64,000 nucleotides of DNA from Halapricum desulfuricans. Its GTDB lineage: Archaea; Halobacteriota; Halobacteria; Halobacteriales; Haloarculaceae. Below, one piece after another: positions 35,268 to 43,355 of the stretch (its first letter is position 1; each line of letters begins with the position of its first letter). The notes beneath the pieces were generated by a model that saw only the letters and a program-made list of their open reading frames with translations, made no database searches and had not been told where the DNA came from. The position numbers and the translations under genes were made by a program. Location of the stretch: NCBI RefSeq assembly GCF_017094465.1, contig NZ_CP064791.1:2170001-2234000 (forward strand). Direction: 5' to 3'.

Positions 35268-36077
35268 TCACTCGAACGCGCCGAGACTCGACTGCAACTG
35301 TCGCGAAGACGGCTCCCGACGTACCTCGTGACCGACCAGTTCGCGCATGTCCACAGCGTAGGTACTGTCGTTGCGGTCGAGTACGAGCACCCGCCCTTTC
35401 GTCCCCCGAATCGTGCCGGTCGCCATCCGTTCGACGACAGGTCGTTCGGTGAGTTCGAGCCCGTACTCGAAGGTGTAGGTGCCGATCGGATCGTAGTCAG
35501 CGAGCAACGCCGACCACGCGTCGGCGTCGACGGCCCGGTGAAGCCCCTCGATCTTCGTCGGTACGCGGACCCGGTCGCCGACTTCCCTGGCGATGTCGGC
35601 TTCGACCTGTCTGGCGATGCGGCCGTTCTCGACCGTGCGGATGTGGGCCGCCCGGTCGGCACCCTGTTCGCGCAGCCGGGTGTCGAGGCGCCACGAGCGG
35701 GTGACCCCGACTTTGAACGTTGCCGGCGCGAACGCCGCCAGATAGACAGCGTGTTCCTCGCGGCACGTCTCCAGGGGCAGATCACAGTCACCCGTACAGC
35801 GCGCACACGGCCAGCGGTCGGTGTGCTGCGGACAATAGGGGGCCCGGGGCGCGTCACACCGAATGTGGCGTGACGTCTCTCCGGAGCGGTCGATCGCACC
35901 GGCACAGTGGCGCTCGTCCAGCGTCAGCGCGAGTCGATCGCCCGGGTCGAGCGGCTGTCGGTCGATCTCGCCGTCGTCCGCGAGGAGCAACGCCGCCACG
36001 CCGTCCGGCGCGCCCGTCTCGTACCCGACGATCTGCACGCCCGGTCGTAGCGCCCGGGGGGATTTGGCCCTTGGCAT
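35268..36077 (-). CDS. DUF2797 protein with zinc-like cysteines and a GIY-YIG-like core, 269 aa
   Basis: The middle carries CxnH/C clusters (RHCAGA, HIRCDAPRAPYCPQHTD, PCARCTGDC). Then AVYLAAFAPATFKVGVTRSWRLDTRLREQGA resembles the Y...KVGxTR...R core of GIY-YIG nucleases, although the canonical second YIG is altered. The function is unknown; a nucleic-acid-binding role is inferred. It stands alone between opposite-strand and same-strand genes with short gaps. Confidence 0.75.
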   Translation of the reverse strand: MPRAKSPRALRPGVQIVGYETGAPDGVAALLLADDGEIDRQPLDPGDRLALTLDERHCAGAIDRSGETSRHIRCDAPRAPYCPQHTDRWPCARCTGDCDLPLETCREEHAVYLAAFAPATFKVGVTRSWRLDTRLREQGADRAAHIRTVENGRIARQVEADIAREVGDRVRVPTKIEGLHRAVDADAWSALLADYDPIGTYTFEYGLELTERPVVERMATGTIRGTKGRVLVLDRNDSTYAVDMRELVGHEVRREPSSRQLQSSLGAFE

Positions 36078-36167
36078 CGCACGGCTGGTCGTTCCCCGAC
36101 GTCACGGGCAGGGGCAAAACAGGTTCAAATAGACGATATTATCATGGTCGGGAACGGATCGAGATCC

Positions 36168-36839
36168 ATGACAGACCACACACCGACGACACGCCGGGGA
36201 TTTCTCGCAGGTGCGACCGCCGTCGGCTCGGCCGGGCTCGCGGGCTGTGGCATACTCGGCGGCGATGGTGATCCGGGACCGATCTACGAGCCAGACGTAT
36301 CGACGGAGACGGTGACCCCTGACAGCGACGGGTTACTACCGACGCCGGTGCTGGGCGATCACGACGCCGACGTGACCGTCATGGTGTTCGAGGATTACGC
36401 CTGTGGTCACTGTGGGACCTACGTGACCGAGCATTTCCCGCAGTTGGGCTCGGAGTATATCGATCCGGGGACGATCCGCTACGAGCACCACGACTTCCCG
36501 CTGCCGCTGAACGAGGAATCCAACCGTGCGCCCAACGCGGCCCGCGCGGTACAGGACACGGTCGGCAGCGCGGCCTACTGGGAGTACTCACAGCGACTGT
36601 ACCGCAACCAGTCCGATCTGGGACCCGACCGCTATGCGTCGCTTGCCGAGGAAGTGGGGGCGGATCCCGACTTCGTTCGGAACGCGGCGATCAACAAGCG
36701 ATACAGCGAAACGATCCAGGCGGACAAACAGTACGGCGAGAGTCTCAACGTCGATTCGACGCCGACGGTCTTCGTGAACGAGTCCGCCGTCGCCGGCTAC
36801 GACTTCGACACGGTTTCACAGGCGATCGACGACGCCTGA
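36168..36839 (+). CDS. Tat-exported DsbA-like thioredoxin-fold lipoprotein, 223 aa
   Basis: A twin-arginine signal (TTRRGFLAG) and lipobox LAGC27 predict export and lipid anchoring. The DsbA-like domain has C79-GH-C82 in EDYACGHCGTY and a cis-proline at STPTVFVN. It should oxidise or reduce thiols outside the membrane. The ATG at 36168 is used because it places RR ten residues in; an upstream ATG adds eight residues. Confidence 0.87.
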   Translation: MTDHTPTTRRGFLAGATAVGSAGLAGCGILGGDGDPGPIYEPDVSTETVTPDSDGLLPTPVLGDHDADVTVMVFEDYACGHCGTYVTEHFPQLGSEYIDPGTIRYEHHDFPLPLNEESNRAPNAARAVQDTVGSAAYWEYSQRLYRNQSDLGPDRYASLAEEVGADPDFVRNAAINKRYSETIQADKQYGESLNVDSTPTVFVNESAVAGYDFDTVSQAIDDA

Positions 36840-36898
36840 CCGGGACGAGCGCCTGCCGTTTCGAAAGCGGCTAATCCGTGCCCGAAGAGAGATGACGT

Positions 36899-37444
36899 AT
36901 GCAAGACGAACCGCCGGTCGTCGTGCTCAGACTCGGCCATCGACCGGGTCGCGACGAGCGGATGACCACCCACGTCGGACTCACCGCTCGCGCGCTCGGC
37001 GCCGATCGACTCGTCCTCGAAGACGCCGCGGCGGGACGCAAGGAGACTGTCACTGACATCACCGACCGCTTCGGCGGCCCGTTCGAGGTCGAGGTGACCG
37101 ACCGACCGCTGGGGCGGCTCCGGTCGTGGGACGGGGCGATTGCGCATCTGACGATGTACGGCCAGCCGGTCCAGGACCGCGAAGACGAGATCCGGACGGC
37201 CCATCGGGACGAGCCGCTGCTCGTCGTCGTCGGTGCCGAGAAGGTGCCGTTCGAGGTCTACGAGCGTGCGGATTTCAACGTCGGCGTGACGAACCAGCCA
37301 CACTCCGAGATCGCCGCGCTAGCCGTGTTTCTCGACCGGTTGTTCGAGGGGCGCGAACTCGACAGAACGTGGGAGGACGCCGAGAAACGCGTCGTTCCGA
37401 AAGCGGCGGGCAAGCGCGTGGTCGACCTCGACGACGAAGCGTGA
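36899..37444 (+). CDS. tRNA (cytidine(56)-2'-O)-methyltransferase, Trm56-like, 181 aa
   Basis: SPOUT-family archaeal enzyme recognised by VVVLRLGHRPGRDERMTTHVGLTARALGA at the N-terminus and LLVVVGAEKVPFEVYERADFNVGVTNQPHSEIAALAVFLDRL, the SAM-knot region. It methylates the ribose of C56 in the T-loop of archaeal tRNAs. Length fits the family. It starts 59 nt after the DsbA-like gene. Confidence 0.88.
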   Translation: MQDEPPVVVLRLGHRPGRDERMTTHVGLTARALGADRLVLEDAAAGRKETVTDITDRFGGPFEVEVTDRPLGRLRSWDGAIAHLTMYGQPVQDREDEIRTAHRDEPLLVVVGAEKVPFEVYERADFNVGVTNQPHSEIAALAVFLDRLFEGRELDRTWEDAEKRVVPKAAGKRVVDLDDEA

Positions 37445-37465
37445 AGACAGGCCGTGCCGGGTCTG

Positions 37466-37969
37466 TCACTGCAGTTCGATCTTGCGGACGAACGGCATTG
37501 CCTGGATCTCGTTGATCAACTCGCCCGGGAGTTGCTGATCGGTAATGACGTACAGTTTCGGCGCGTCGGAGAACTCCGGATCGTCGCTGATGACCTGCCG
37601 AATCGTGATATCCCGGTCGGCGATCGCACTCGTGACCGCGGCGACGATGCCCGTGTCTTCGGCGTCGCCGACGGTCACCGTCAAGACGGTCAGATCCAGC
37701 ACCGGCGCGAGGTCCATCAGACTCGGAATCGCGGAGATGTTCTGGAAGATGCGCCGGAGCTGTTCGTCCGCGAGGATCGCGTCGGTCGTGGCGTCGACGA
37801 CCCGCCGATCGACGCCGATCTCCCGGGCGATCCCCGTGTTCGGGATCTCGATCCCCCCGGAGACGACCCGCCCCTCGTCGTTGACGGAAAAGCCCCGTTC
37901 GAGCAGCAGGCGGATCACCCGCTGTTGACTCGGGCTGTCCTCGAACTTCTCCATGATCTCGTCGAACAT
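37466..37969 (-). CDS. HTH plus ACT-domain amino-acid-binding regulator, 167 aa
   Basis: Residues 1-75 form a helical DNA-binding-like part (SQQRVIRLLLERGF, GIAREIGVDRRVVDATTDAI). Residues 90-167 form an ACT domain (LTVLTVTVGDAEDTGIVAAVTSAIADRDITIRQVI). Such proteins are thought to sense an amino acid. Ligand and targets are unknown. It is convergent with the Trm56 gene. Confidence 0.8.
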   Translation of the reverse strand: MFDEIMEKFEDSPSQQRVIRLLLERGFSVNDEGRVVSGGIEIPNTGIAREIGVDRRVVDATTDAILADEQLRRIFQNISAIPSLMDLAPVLDLTVLTVTVGDAEDTGIVAAVTSAIADRDITIRQVISDDPEFSDAPKLYVITDQQLPGELINEIQAMPFVRKIELQ

Positions 37970-38078
37970 ACCCGAGACAGGACGCCCCAGGGCCTTGAGC
38001 GTGGTTATCGGTTCGGCCCGCGCAGTGCGCGGCCGTGTCGAACGAGCCGATGCATTCGAGTGGGCACGCGGAGGACAG

Positions 38079-38150
38079 ATGGACGATCTTTCGAAGATCT
38101 CTGAGAATTCGTCTATAAAGACAGCGGATGACCAGTTATGGATCCGCTAA
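38079..38150 (+). CDS. Possible 23-residue small protein or leader peptide
   Basis: ATG at 38079 is preceded by GGAGG with a 4-nt gap, an unusually good Shine-Dalgarno for this window. The peptide is MDDLSKISENSSIKTADDQL plus three residues. GATCTT/AAGATC arms at 38085-38099 form a 6-bp inverted repeat inside it. It lies 65 nt before the zinc-finger gene. There is no homology evidence. Confidence 0.3.
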   Translation: MDDLSKISENSSIKTADDQLWIR

Positions 38151-38215
38151 AGTGTGTGTCGCGCTACCAAACATCCACAAACAATTATTATACTCCGACC
38201 CGAAGAGAGTCATGT

Positions 38216-38335
38216 ATGGCGACACGCCAGCAATCCCAGACGGGGTATCACACGTGTACCTGTGGCGCCGAGTTCGAGAGTACGGAGGCACTCCTCGAAC
38301 ACGCACGGGAGTCACACGGGATCAGCGTATACTAG
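38216..38335 (+). CDS. C2H2-type zinc-finger micro-protein, 39 aa
   Basis: The pattern C-T-C-G-A-E-F-x8-H-x4-H (HTCTCGAEFESTEALLEHARESHG) is a single C2H2-like finger with a compressed cysteine pair, or CxxC-like if the preceding histidine is counted. Haloarchaea encode many such micro-proteins, often involved in regulation. A TATA box ATTATTATA at 38184-38192 puts the ATG at +1. An overlapping ATG at 38212 in another frame is not used. Confidence 0.75.
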   Translation: MATRQQSQTGYHTCTCGAEFESTEALLEHARESHGISVY

Positions 38336-38410
38336 CTGGCGACGTTCCGAACGAACGATCTATACAAAAACAGTTTTGCCCGTCGGTACGGTGGTATAAT
38401 CCACCGACCA

Positions 38411-38941
38411 ATGTCAGGTATCGAGCTTACGGCGAGTCAACAGACGATTTTGCAGGAACTGGTCAACAGCTACCGCGAGAGCGACAGTGCGGTCAAAGGC
38501 GAGCGGATCGCCGAGGAGATCGATCGGAGCGCAGGCACAATCCGCAACCAGATGCAGAGTCTCAAAGCGCTGCAGCTAGTCGAGGGCGTTCCGGGGCCGA
38601 AGGGCGGGTACAAACCGACGGCCAAGGCCTACGACGCGTTGCAGATTCAGCAGATGGACCGCTCGGCGGAGGTGAATCTCCATCACAACGGCGAACACGT
38701 CGAGGACGCCAACGTCACCGAGATCAACCTGACGAGCGTCCACCACCCCGAGAAGTGCCGCGCGGAGATCTACCTCCAGGGGTCGATGTCCGAGTTCGAG
38801 CCCGGCGACACGATCACTGCCGGGCCAACCCCGTCCGCGGGCCTGCAGATCATCGGTACGATCGACGGCAAAGACGAGACGAACAACGTCCTCGTGCTGG
38901 TCATCGACGACATGCGCGCCCCGGTCGAAGAGGACGAGTAG
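38411..38941 (+). CDS. Winged-helix transcriptional regulator (Rrf2-like haloarchaeal family), 176 aa
   Basis: The N-terminal 75 residues are a winged helix ([40 protein letters not shown], then [17 protein letters not shown]). The C-terminal part ([32 protein letters not shown]) is a β-rich sensor. It lacks the Fe-S cysteines of IscR-type Rrf2 proteins. The target is unknown; it follows the zinc-finger gene by 75 nt. Confidence 0.8.
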   Translation: MSGIELTASQQTILQELVNSYRESDSAVKGERIAEEIDRSAGTIRNQMQSLKALQLVEGVPGPKGGYKPTAKAYDALQIQQMDRSAEVNLHHNGEHVEDANVTEINLTSVHHPEKCRAEIYLQGSMSEFEPGDTITAGPTPSAGLQIIGTIDGKDETNNVLVLVIDDMRAPVEEDE

Positions 38942-39005
38942 CCCAGCGCGATCGTGTTTCGAGCGCGGGACAGAGCTTTTCACTCCGCCGGTCGTACGTG
39001 AAGTG

Positions 39006-39299
39006 ATGGCAGAGGTCTGCCCGACGTGTGGACTCCCGGAAGAACTTTGCGTCTGTGAGGACGTCGCGAAACAGTCACAGGAGGTCGCGGTCGAAACCGA
39101 CGAACGACGCTACGGCAAACAGATGACGATCGTCGACGGACTCGATCCGGACGACGTCGACGTCGGAGAGCTGGCGTCGGAACTCAAATCCCGGCTCGCC
39201 TGTGGGGGCACCGTCGACGACGGCCGGATCGAACTCCAGGGCGATCACGTCGATCGCGTCGAGGACTACCTCCAGGACGAGGGCTACAGCGTCGAGTGA
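39006..39299 (+). CDS. Translation initiation factor aIF1/SUI1 (YciH-like), 97 aa
   Basis: The SUI1 core is seen in [48 protein letters not shown]. The N-terminus carries a small cysteine motif ([15 protein letters not shown]) typical of archaeal aIF1. It monitors start-codon pairing on the small subunit. The ATG at 39006 is preferred to a GTG one codon upstream. Confidence 0.92.
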   Translation: MAEVCPTCGLPEELCVCEDVAKQSQEVAVETDERRYGKQMTIVDGLDPDDVDVGELASELKSRLACGGTVDDGRIELQGDHVDRVEDYLQDEGYSVE

Positions 39300-39346
39300 C
39301 CCCGGGTACACACATACCTTTTTACGCTGCGCCACGTACTAGAAGT

Positions 39347-39568
39347 ATGGGTAAACGAATCAAACAGGCGATGAGCCGTGCGAAGTACGCCGCTGTCGGC
39401 GCCTCGATCGGCGCCGCAGCCGGTGGACTCGTCAGCCGGAACGCGGCCAGCACCGCCGCCGGACTCGGAGCACTCATCGGTGCAACGATCGGTGAAAAGC
39501 GCGTCTCAGTCGACGAGTTCGTCGGGCAGGTCAGAGACAAAACCGGCGAGAAATCCGCCGACGAGTAG
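39347..39568 (+). CDS. Small glycine/alanine-rich protein, 73 aa
   Basis: A basic N-terminus (GKRIKQAMSRAKY) precedes a Gly/Ala-rich hydrophobic stretch (AVGASIGAAAGGLVSRNAASTAAGLGALIGATIGE) with glycine-zipper spacing, then an acidic tail. It could be a membrane-inserting or oligomerising peptide. The family is unknown. It follows the aIF1 gene after 47 nt. Confidence 0.6.
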   Translation: MGKRIKQAMSRAKYAAVGASIGAAAGGLVSRNAASTAAGLGALIGATIGEKRVSVDEFVGQVRDKTGEKSADE

Positions 39569-39613
39569 CCGAGCAGGCACGTTTTTATATTCGATCACGC
39601 CGTAGCGACGGGT

Positions 39614-40000
39614 GTGACCACGGACCCGTCGTTCGAGATCCCGGCCCGACCCCAGCGGCGCTATCCCTACGACAGTGGGGTCGAATACGAGGGGGAGACG
39701 GTCTTTCACCTCCGGCCGGCGGCCGGGAGATCGGAGCGGGAGTTGCGGCGGCTCGTCGAAGCGGTGCTCGACGGCGAGACCTACACGTACGGCGACTGGC
39801 TCGATCTCCCGCTCCCGCTGTATCTTGTCCACGACGAACACACGGGTGACGTCTTCCGGGTCGTCGTGCGTGACCAAACCGTGGAGCTGCACGTCCTCCC
39901 GGCGACGGAGTCAGCGGGACTTCGCGCGTTCTACGAGGCGCTCACGGATCGAAGCGACGGCGAGTGGACTGTCGAGTTGACGGTCGAGCAGGCGCAATGA
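39614..40000 (+). CDS. Hypothetical haloarchaeal protein, 128 aa
   Basis: Starts at GTG (39614). A mixed α/β acidic protein with VEYEGETVFHLRPAAGRSERELRRLVEAVLDGETYTYGDW and LVHDEHTGDVFRVVVRDQTVELHVLP. No catalytic motif or membrane segment is recognised. It is convergent with the sugar-kinase gene. Confidence 0.62.
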   Translation: MTTDPSFEIPARPQRRYPYDSGVEYEGETVFHLRPAAGRSERELRRLVEAVLDGETYTYGDWLDLPLPLYLVHDEHTGDVFRVVVRDQTVELHVLPATESAGLRAFYEALTDRSDGEWTVELTVEQAQ

Positions 40001-40039
40001 CGATCAGGGGATCTCTTCGAACGTAGCGTTTTCAGACAG

Positions 40040-40990
40040 TCAGAAGCCGCTCTGCTCGATCGAATCGACGAGTCGGTCGACCTCCGCCTGATCGACGGTC
40101 GCCAGTGGCCCGGGGATCGTCCGGGAGAGCGACGCGGTCGCGACGGCCGTCGACAGCGCCGTGTCCGGTTCGCCGCCGTCGAGCAGTATCGCGAGGAACG
40201 CGCCGATGAACGCATCGTGTTGGCCCGTATCGTCGACCGTGTCGGTCTCGATCGCGTCTCGGTCGTGGATGACACCGTCGTGATAGACCAGCGCGCCGTG
40301 CTCGCTGCGGGTGAGCACGACCATCTGCAGGTCCCACTCCGCGGCGATGGTCGGGGCGAGTTCTCTCGCCTGGCCCGTCCGATCGAGCACCGTCCGGACG
40401 TCGTCTTCGGAGCCGAACAGCACGTCGACCGACTCGAAAACGCCCGTCAACGTCTCCCTGGCCTTCGCCGGTGACCACAGTTCGGGGCGATAATCGAGTT
40501 CCAGGGCGGAGACGCCGTCCCCGCTTGCGCCCGCTCGCAACACCGCCGCGCCGGTCTCGGCGGCCGTCTCCGAGAGCGCGAGCGTGCTGCCGGCGACGAA
40601 GACGCTCGAAGCGTTCTGGATCAGATCCATGTCCAGATCGCCGGGGGACATCGTCTCGGCCGCCGCCCGTTTGCGGTCGTGGATCCGGACCGCCTCGCGT
40701 GGCTCACACGGCGGCTCGTAGAAGGACAGTCCCTGTCGTCCCTCGTCGCTCCACCCGACCTGCGTCTCGATGCCGTGCTCGTGGAGTTCGGAAACGACAC
40801 GCCGTCCCAGCGGCGTGTCGGGGAGTTTCGAGAGCCAGACCACGTCGGTCCCGAACCGACTGGCAGCGACGGCGACGTTGCTCTCCGTTCCAGCCGCGTG
40901 CATCCGGACGTCGGTCGCCGTTTCGAGTCGCTCGTTGCCCCGCGGTGACAGTCTGAGGGAGGTGTCCCCGACAGTGACCAGTTCGACCAT
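40040..40990 (-). CDS. PfkB-family sugar kinase, probably 2-keto-3-deoxygluconate kinase, 316 aa
   Basis: Ribokinase fold with the substrate motif AAGTESNVAVAASRFG near residue 32 and PfkB motif 1 style LELDYRPELWSP. The nucleotide/anion-hole motif, usually (D)TxGAGD, reads DDTGQHDAF at 253-261 with catalytic base D259 retained. The N-terminus resembles haloarchaeal KDG kinases of the semi-phosphorylative Entner-Doudoroff pathway. Substrate assignment is moderate. Confidence 0.75.
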   Translation of the reverse strand: MVELVTVGDTSLRLSPRGNERLETATDVRMHAAGTESNVAVAASRFGTDVVWLSKLPDTPLGRRVVSELHEHGIETQVGWSDEGRQGLSFYEPPCEPREAVRIHDRKRAAAETMSPGDLDMDLIQNASSVFVAGSTLALSETAAETGAAVLRAGASGDGVSALELDYRPELWSPAKARETLTGVFESVDVLFGSEDDVRTVLDRTGQARELAPTIAAEWDLQMVVLTRSEHGALVYHDGVIHDRDAIETDTVDDTGQHDAFIGAFLAILLDGGEPDTALSTAVATASLSRTIPGPLATVDQAEVDRLVDSIEQSGF

Positions 40991-41054
40991 ACGGGAGGTA
41001 TCAGAAGCGAGGGGCTTAGGTCTAGGTGCTCGGGACAGCAGGCCGGCCCCGGAG

Positions 41055-43220
41055 CTACGGGTGACCGGGATAGTCACGCTCGAACCGGTTCTGTATCTCC
41101 GCGGCGTCGATTTCGATCAACACCGGGCGGCCGTGCGGACAGGCATAGGGGTTCTCACAGTCGGCCAGTTCCTCCAGCAGCGAGACGACCGACCCGTCCG
41201 TCATAGCGGTGTTAGCCGTGATCGACGGATAACAGGCCAGATCGGAGAGGAGTTCGTCGGCGACTGCTTCGACGGTTTCGGCCCCATCGCTATCACGCTC
41301 GACGAACGACGAGAGGACGTCCCTGACGAGTTCGGGGCCGCCGCTCTCGGCGATCAGCGCCGGGACCGTCCGCACCTCGATCGTCCGGCCGTCGAGCCGA
41401 TCGGCCTGGAATCCCAACCGAGACAGCGCCTCGGTGAACTGCTCGAACAGCGCCGACTCCCTGGCAGTCAGTTCGATCTCGACGGAATCGGCGAGCACCT
41501 GCGTAGTCGTCTCGCCGAGGAACCGCTCGCGGAGTCGCTCGTAGTTGATCCGCTCGTCGGCCGCGTGCTGGTCGATCAACACCAGCCCGTCGTCGGTCTC
41601 GGCAACGATGTAGCTGTCCCGTATCTGCCCGAGCACGCGCATCGACGGCAGCGAATCGAACGACTCGACCGCGGGGTCGGCGTCGCCGAACCGCTGCTGT
41701 TCGGTCGCCGTCACTGTCGGAGTCGGATCGTTCGCGTCCCCGTAGTCGCCGTCGGCTACATCCGACCCGTCCGTGGCAGAGTCGTCGGCGTGACCGCTGG
41801 ATTCGGACGCGGATCGACCACTCGTGTCGCTCGGTCCGGACACGTCGGGCTGTCTGGCCATGTCACTCGACCCGGATGCGGTGGGCTCTCCGCCTCTGTC
41901 ACTCGATTCGGACACGTCAGGCTGCTCTCTCGTGTCGCTCGATCCGGACGCGGATCGACCCGTCGCGTTACGGGTGTCGGATGCGACGCGTTCGTCCGCG
42001 GTGAGTGTCCCACTATCGTGGTCCGTCGAACGACCGTCGGGTGCGTTCGAATCTGTGGACGGCATCGCGCTCGGTGCGTCGCTCGTGGCTTGCTGGTCGG
42101 TATCGGTCACGGACCGATCATCGTCGGATCTACCGTCGGATTCGCCGCCGGGTGTGATCTCCGTCTGCTCGGGTGCCGAGCGACCGCGTGGCGCGCGCGA
42201 GCGCAGTCCACCCTCACGTCGCAGCGCGTCCTCGACGGCGGCGGTGATCTGCTCGCTCACGCCCTCGCTATCCGCGAATCTGACGTCCATCTTCCGGGGA
42301 TGGACGTTGACGTCGACCAGCGCGGGATTGACTTCGACGAACAGGACGGCGAAGGGGTAGCGATCGCTCGCCAGTTGCCCCTCGTAGGCGTCCAGCACCG
42401 CATCGCGGACGGCGTCGGCGGTGACGAACCGCCCGTTTACGTACGTCGAGAGGTACTCGCGGCTCGCGCGGTTTGTCTCGGGATGGCTGACCAGCCCCGA
42501 CACCGATTCCAGCGGGCCGTCGGGCAGGGCCCCGCCGTCGATCTCGATCATCGCCTCGGCGACCTCCCGTCCGTACACGTCGAGGACGGTCTCGGTGAGG
42601 TTCCCGCGGCCGGCCGTCGCGAAGATCTCCCGGCCGTCGTGTTCCAGCGTCACGGCGACGTCGGGGTTCGCGAGCGCGTAGGCCGTGACGACGCTGTTGA
42701 CGTGGGCGAACTCCGTCGCGTCCTGTGCGAGGTACTTCCGACGCGCGGGAACGTTGTAGAACAGGTCCTCGACCTCGACGGTCGTCCCGACCGGACAACC
42801 CGCCGGCCGGACCGCCCCAACGTCGCCACCCTCGACGGTGATCTCCGCGCCGCTTGAAGCGCCCTCCCGCGGACGGGAGGTGATCGTCATCCGCGAGACG
42901 GCCCCGATGGCGTGCAACGCCTCGCCGCGGAACCCCAGCGTCGCGAGCCCACCCTCCAGGTCGTCGATGGTCCGTATCTTCGAGGTCGTGTGCTGCTCGA
43001 TCGCGCGCCTGAGGGCGTCCTCGTCCATGCCGAGTCCGTCGTCGCTGACGCGGATCGACTCGGTGCCGCCGCTCTCGACGCCGACGCTGACGCGACCGGC
43101 CTCGGCGTCGAGGCTGTTCTCGACCAGTTCCTTGACGACCGACGCCGGCCGCTCGACGACCTCGCCGGCCGCGATCCGCTCGACGGTCGTCGGATCCAGT
43201 TCCCGGATCTGCTGGGCCAT
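41055..43220 (-). CDS. mutL: DNA mismatch repair protein MutL with endonuclease motif, 721 aa
   Basis: The GHKL ATPase domain (residues 1-335) has IAAGEVVERPASVVKEL, DDGLGMD and LGFRGEAL. A disordered, Ser/Asp-rich linker spans about 345-515 with repeats such as SGSSDTREQPDVS and SGSSDMARQPDVS. The C-terminal domain has D550-QHA-xx-E556-x4-E561, the metal-dependent nicking motif, plus CPHGRP near 697 and a final FERDY. It is therefore an endonuclease-type MutL, as in organisms without MutH. MutS is not in the window. Confidence 0.94.
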   Translation of the reverse strand: MAQQIRELDPTTVERIAAGEVVERPASVVKELVENSLDAEAGRVSVGVESGGTESIRVSDDGLGMDEDALRRAIEQHTTSKIRTIDDLEGGLATLGFRGEALHAIGAVSRMTITSRPREGASSGAEITVEGGDVGAVRPAGCPVGTTVEVEDLFYNVPARRKYLAQDATEFAHVNSVVTAYALANPDVAVTLEHDGREIFATAGRGNLTETVLDVYGREVAEAMIEIDGGALPDGPLESVSGLVSHPETNRASREYLSTYVNGRFVTADAVRDAVLDAYEGQLASDRYPFAVLFVEVNPALVDVNVHPRKMDVRFADSEGVSEQITAAVEDALRREGGLRSRAPRGRSAPEQTEITPGGESDGRSDDDRSVTDTDQQATSDAPSAMPSTDSNAPDGRSTDHDSGTLTADERVASDTRNATGRSASGSSDTREQPDVSESSDRGGEPTASGSSDMARQPDVSGPSDTSGRSASESSGHADDSATDGSDVADGDYGDANDPTPTVTATEQQRFGDADPAVESFDSLPSMRVLGQIRDSYIVAETDDGLVLIDQHAADERINYERLRERFLGETTTQVLADSVEIELTARESALFEQFTEALSRLGFQADRLDGRTIEVRTVPALIAESGGPELVRDVLSSFVERDSDGAETVEAVADELLSDLACYPSITANTAMTDGSVVSLLEELADCENPYACPHGRPVLIEIDAAEIQNRFERDYPGHP

Positions 43221-43250
43221 TCGATGCCGTCTTTGTGCGGCACGCTCTTC

Positions 43251-43330
43251 ATACTGGTGGCTATACGTTCGTCCAGATATCCGGCACGACGGCGTGTCGG
43301 ATCAGTTCGAAATGGTATAGCCACCAGTAT
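43251..43330. repeat. 80-bp unit with perfect 16-bp terminal inverted repeats
   Basis: ATACTGGTGGCTATAC at 43251-43266 is the exact reverse complement of 43315-43330, separated by 48 bp with no other feature. It fills the gap between the mutL start and the kinase stop. It may be a miniature transposable element or a large operator covering the mutL promoter. TATA-like TATAGCC lies in the arms. Confidence 0.85.
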
Positions 43331-43355
43331 CAGTCCGCGCGTTGATCGCTGCGTG

